Assembly (NCBI GenBank): GCA_020081605.1
Contig: JAHREC010000009.1
Location: 3,720,001-3,784,000, forward strand
Direction: 5' to 3'
DNA length: 64,000 nucleotides
Source of the DNA: Albifimbria verrucaria
Lineage: Eukaryota; Ascomycota; Sordariomycetes; Hypocreales; Stachybotryaceae
The translations under genes were made by a program, and so were the position numbers. Shown piece by piece: positions 59,960 through 64,000 of this stretch (within the stretch, counting starts at the first letter, position 1; each line of letters begins with the position of its first letter). Under the pieces are notes generated by a model. The model saw nothing but the letters and a program-made list of their open reading frames with translations, had not been told where the DNA came from and made no database searches.

Positions 59960-60918
59960 GGTGGAATTGATGGGTTGCGCTGGAAAGATGGCGTTTTCCA
60001 GCAAGTACAAATGGGAAAAAGAAAGAAAGGGAAATAAAAGAGAGAGAGATTCGTCAATGAATGAACAGTGCTAAGGAGAACGGCGCTGAATTCGTGTCCA
60101 ATAAACAGAGCGAGGGACCAGCACCAAGCGGCGCATGTGTTGTATTCCCAATCGGCCGGGGTAGGGAAGGGAAATATTGAAGGAGCAAGCAATGGTTGGG
60201 CGCGCGGAGAACGGGATAACGAACCTGAAAGAATCTTGAGACGGGGCGTCACAGGAGCCATGATGCGTAGGGACCCAATGGGGGTTAGTGGGCGGGCTAG
60301 ATTCGAGCAAGCAGCGTGGTGGCTCTTGGGGACGATCGTAGCTCGGGAGAGCCGGTACCACGACGCGAGCAGCAGCGCCTCCTCCCTCTGGGAGCTTGCG
60401 GCTCGGAGTGGACTGGGTAGCACCAAGCTGAGAGTGTGGTCTAGACGGCGACCTGGCAGCCCAACAGGGTGCTTCGGGAGGGACGGGGGCTTCGTTCGTC
60501 GAGCGGGCGAGGTGACGAGATGGCGGCGGATCGTCACCGTGGAAGTGGCTTTGTGTGGTGGTCGAGCGTAGGGTCAGGTCAGGTCAGGAGACGGCCGGCT
60601 GCGTGGGGATCAATGAGCGACGAGAGTTGAAGCGGTTAGGAGGATTGGCGGCTGCTGGTTGGCCGAGCGCGACGTGGCGGGGCTGCAGGCGGCAGATGAA
60701 ATGAGCGGATGGCCAAGCTCCAAAGCGAGCGTATGGTGTAGACAGACGCGGAGCCCACAGACGCCGACGGAGATGGCGGATGGGAGGAAAAAGAAAATTG
60801 TCTGGGGAACTTCCGCGGGACGGGGATGAAGAAGGATAGAAGAGAGGACGTGTGCAGATCGAGCTTCAGCGGTTCAAGCCAAGCCCAGACCAGGCAGGAT
60901 GGATGGATGGATCAAGAC

Positions 60919-60959
60919 CAGGCAAGGCAGGGCAAGGCAAGGCAAGGTAAGGTAAGGTA
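60919..60959. repeat. AAGGC/AAGGT pentanucleotide repeat
   Basis: 'aggcaaggcagggcaaggc' continues into 'aaggtaaggtaaggtag', with a C-to-T step within the array. Confidence 0.8.
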
Positions 60960-61280
60960 GAGAGCACGGTAAAGCAAGGTCGGGTCGGTAGTAGGTAAGG
61001 TACCTTGGGTACGCATTAGAGGTAGGTCTTGTCCAGGCTCGAGCGGAAAATTGGGATGCTTTTAGGTACAGGCGCAGCACAGCCAGGCGAGGTAGGTACA
61101 AGGCGTCCTCTGTTTCCGATGGTACTGTTGGTACTGTTGGTACGCTCGGTACCAACCACAGAGCACTGTGCTGGCTGCACGATGGGACGTGGGCCCTCTT
61201 AATTTAGTAATCCACTGGAGGGAGAGAGAGAGGAGGTGGCTGAGAACTGATCGAATACGGTGTGTACAAGTCGGTAGTTT

Positions 61281-61297
61281 AAAAAAAAAAAAAAAAA
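61281..61297. repeat. Run of 17 A
   Basis: Uninterrupted homopolymer directly visible; its exact length is likely to be unreliable in this assembly. Confidence 0.9.
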
Positions 61298-64000
61298 CAA
61301 GGGACAAAAACACGAATGCAGACTACCTGCTGCTTATTGTACAGACTAACCGTGGGAATGGATAGGGGATGGAGGTTCGGGCTCCAGATGGAACACCGCA
61401 GGCCAAGCGGGAGGCTCGGAAGTTGCCTTCCTCATGCTTCCCAATGGTGAAGAGAAACATTGAACCAAAGAGTGGACAATGCACAGTATTGACCGGGTTG
61501 GGCACTACTACTACTACGAACCACTACGAACCACTACAACAGCACACCCGTACCACTTTAGTTAAAAAGCTGGAACCAAAAGCTCGATCCTTTCAATGCA
61601 GACGTAGGTATGCACAAAAGAGGCAAGAGAAGAAATGAAAAATGAGGTGAAGGGCTTGGTAAACCTGGATGATGCGAGGCTATACGCGGAAACGGATTGG
61701 AGGGCCGGTTTGAGCATCACAGACAGTCACCCCATGTCCACAACCAACAAACCAACCCGCTGTCTTCCAACAGACCGAGCCCCGAGCACAGAAAAGAACA
61801 GCACAGCACAGCACAGCACAGCGCAGTGGGGTCCGTCCCAGTGCCACGACACGACACGACCTCGGTTGGGGAGGGACTGACCCTCAACGCCGCGTGGCCC
61901 AGCTCGGCAGGGGCATCATGGTTTGCATTCTCAGATACATGGCAATGGCAGTGCAAGTGCGAGTAGTCCACCCAGGCACGGCGCAGCCCACAAGTTTGCA
62001 AGCAATCCGGCAGTCAAGACGGCGATTTAGCTCTGCTGACATCGGGCCCCGGCTAGGTTGGTTCTGTTCTAGAGCAGACACCGTTGCAGTGACGCCCCTC
62101 CCCTTCGACCTAAGCTAAATAAAAAGACGGGCTGTGGTTGCAGGACGAAGAGCCGGAGCGTGGGCCACAGTCTGATCATTACATCAGAAAGCTGTTATAC
62201 GACGTTGATGCGATTGGGGTGCTGCATGAGAAAAGGAGGTCCTCATGCTGCCGCCTCCGACACGCGCACAGCAGCAGCTCGGGTGATTGGACAATCTTCT
62301 TTTATGAGACCTGTAATTCTCACATTGCCAGGTCACATCCATCGGAGCCAATGGCCCTGTCCAGTACTCTGTTCTCTGTTCTCTGTACTCTGTACTATGT
62401 ACCAGCAGTTCCCACAGAGCCTCGCCCGCCCGCCCCTATATCTGACCGAGTAAGGAACTGACGACATCAAGCAAGGTTTCTCTGGCACGAACGGGCTTTC
62501 GGTGAATTGCGGGAAAGGATCCGCCGAAGTGGATGGAGATGGCCCATGGCTTGCACAACGCAGACGGGTGGGGGCCTCTTCAATTCTCGTGGAATGGCTA
62601 CTATGTACCTACTCCAAATGCTTGGATGCCGCATGCATGTGAAATTTGCATGGATGCTAACGCCAGAGCCAGTCAATGCTGCCATGCCATACCATACCTG
62701 TATGTCTAACATGGTTGAATTTGTGCTTGCTTAGAATTGCCGGTTGCATCTCCATACCGCTGCTTGCGGCTGCCGGTGCTAGGGCAAGACATGCACTCGA
62801 TGCCGGTGGCATTCCTGTCCAAAAGGAATTCTGGATTCAACCCGGCCTTGCTGGCCCTCCGTGGGACACTGGAAGGGACAGAGACAGACGTGGGCCTCAA
62901 GGTTTGGGGACAAGGGTCGCTCGCGTGCCACGACATCGCCGAGGAATTCTCGGTCGCATCGTCTTGTCAATATTCATTCACTCACTCATCTCAACATCCA
63001 AGCCCGAACATTTCTGGGTGCTCCAGTCTAGGTCTGGCTAGCCTAGCCTAGACCAAGGGCAGTTCCTCGTCCCCTTCCTTCACTTCTTTTCAGGACATAC
63101 AGCTCCGTGGCCAGCCATGGCACGGCCTTTACTCGTCAACCACAAACGCCAGACAACGACGTCTTTGGCATGACGGACCATTCAGTGATACCCGAAATGG
63201 ATGCATTTACCTGACCCCTGGTCGTCTTCTTCTGGGATCCCTGGCAGACCGACTCCCCAAACCCCTGACTGTGGATCCGGTCTCCGGCCCAAGTCTTACC
63301 CACTCATTCGGTGCGACAGCACTCCAGTCCCCATCGCCAGCGAGGAATTAACTTTTGAGTGATGCTTTTGCAACAGCTGTCGGGCTGTTTATGCCGTGCC
63401 CCAGAGAAAACGACATCTGTCAGAAACCTCAGACGGGAACGCTTGTATTGATTGAGCATCACCAAGCTTCACACCGGTTCGTCCAGGTTCATGGAAGGAG
63501 CCGATCTGTCCTATTCTGCCGACTAGACTCATGCTTGCTGTCAGCATTTATCGTCCTCTTTCTTCCGTGGATCCTACCTCCATGTCAACCTTTGTCCTCC
63601 ATATGCAGGTACTGGCGGATGACTGCATATAGACCTGTCCCAGCCGTCCCGCTCGCAACTCGCATCGACACCACTACGTCGTCTATCGGATTGCCTTCCC
63701 CTCTCCACCGCTACCATGATCCCGAAAGCTTGCTGTATGCTCTGCTGTCTTGGTTGCTTCTGTTGTACCCCACATGAACCACTTCAGCCGGGGAGATTCT
63801 CCAGGTCCATCTCGATCCACACGCACACATCTTGCTCGAAGAAGAAAAGCTTTTTTCCCTTGACCCGCGATCCTTGCCTATTCATGAGCTTTATATTTCG
63901 CGTACCTTGACCAATATTAGAACATAGCCTCTCAGAACCTGCAAGAACCTTGGCAGGGGAAATTGCCATGCTGCAAGATATCGAGGACATGACGCATGCA

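Larger units (their letters stand above)
59960..64000. other. Long region without a recognised gene, several microsatellites
   Basis: About 4 kb. 59960-60850 should carry the promoter and leader of the preceding minus-strand gene. Simple repeats: GGAT at 60895-60910, AAGGC/AAGGT at 60919-60959, a run of 17 A at 61281-61297, 'actactactacgaaccactacgaaccactac' at 61505-61540, and GCACA at 61799-61820. 'gtactctgtactatgtacc' lies at 62384-62402. Open frames up to 167 codons occur but none has recognisable motifs, consistent composition or a splice pattern. Confidence 0.5.

Noticed and set aside
1..60000. Programmed ribosomal frameshifting as explanation for the frame changes
   Set aside because: The shift sites share no slippery heptamer or downstream structure, mostly need one base restored, and differ from gene to gene; sequence error is simpler.
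63716..63910. Small Cys-cluster ORF starting MIPKACCMLCCLGC
   Set aside because: The cysteines follow from a tgctgt-rich stretch; there is no signal peptide, intron or other coding evidence.

Overview
The window is nuclear DNA from a filamentous ascomycete. Evidence is the short introns (about 48-124 bp) with GT...AG ends and CTAAC-type branch points, the gene families, and the compact gene spacing. The family content (GH131, Chs5, PCL-type cyclin with its conserved C-terminus, PNP-NACHT-ankyrin receptor, Hsk3) fits Sordariomycetes, probably Hypocreales; that placement is inferred from family resemblance, not from a search.

Layout. 1-855: 3' end of an unrecognised basic protein gene. 0.9-3.6 kb: decayed coding material, including a broken Gfd2/YDR514C-like gene on the minus strand and a duplicated fragment. 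6.1-8.3 kb: disordered hypothetical protein. 8.9-9.7 kb: GC-rich short-chain dehydrogenase. 10.0-11.2 kb: CHS5 (minus). 12.0-12.7 kb: probable mitochondrial protein (minus). 13.4-14.2 kb: eIF1A. 14.8-16.9 kb: LAS17/WASP (minus). 17.9-18.1 kb: a 65-aa hydrophilic protein. 20.7-23.5 kb: RAD1/XPF nuclease. 23.9-24.2 kb: a 74-aa membrane protein. 26.1-27.8 kb: MRS2 magnesium channel. 28.4-29.8 kb: hypothetical protein. 30.7-35.1 kb: a fungal NOD-like receptor (PNP-NACHT-ankyrin). 37.3-38.4 kb: secreted GH131 glucanase. 39.5-41.7 kb: PCL-type cyclin. 41.7-51.7 kb: about 10 kb with no convincing intact gene. 51.7-53.8 kb: SUB2 RNA helicase. 54.3-55.0 kb: RNase P/MRP subunit RPR2. 55.8-56.3 kb: DASH subunit HSK3. 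57.5-60.0 kb: ketopantoate-reductase-like protein with a long disordered tail. 60-64 kb: no gene recognised.

Most genes are housekeeping: mRNA export and RNA processing (SUB2, RPR2), translation (eIF1A), cell wall and secretory traffic (CHS5), actin (LAS17), DNA repair (RAD1), mitosis (HSK3), ion transport (MRS2). They do not form one pathway. The accessory elements are the NLR, GH131, the SDR and the pseudogenes.

A feature of the whole window is the number of single-base indels in coding exons, usually in runs of C/G or A/T. They hit essential single-copy genes (eIF1A, SUB2), and restoring one base at each inferred site makes the exon sums divisible by three at the expected family length. 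I therefore read most of them as consensus errors of a long-read assembly, not true gene death. RAD1, MRS2 and the two very small genes are intact. The most unusual structures are a 98-bp (not 99-bp) period in the NLR ankyrin array and a pair of strong hairpins inside the 532-bp intron of SUB2.
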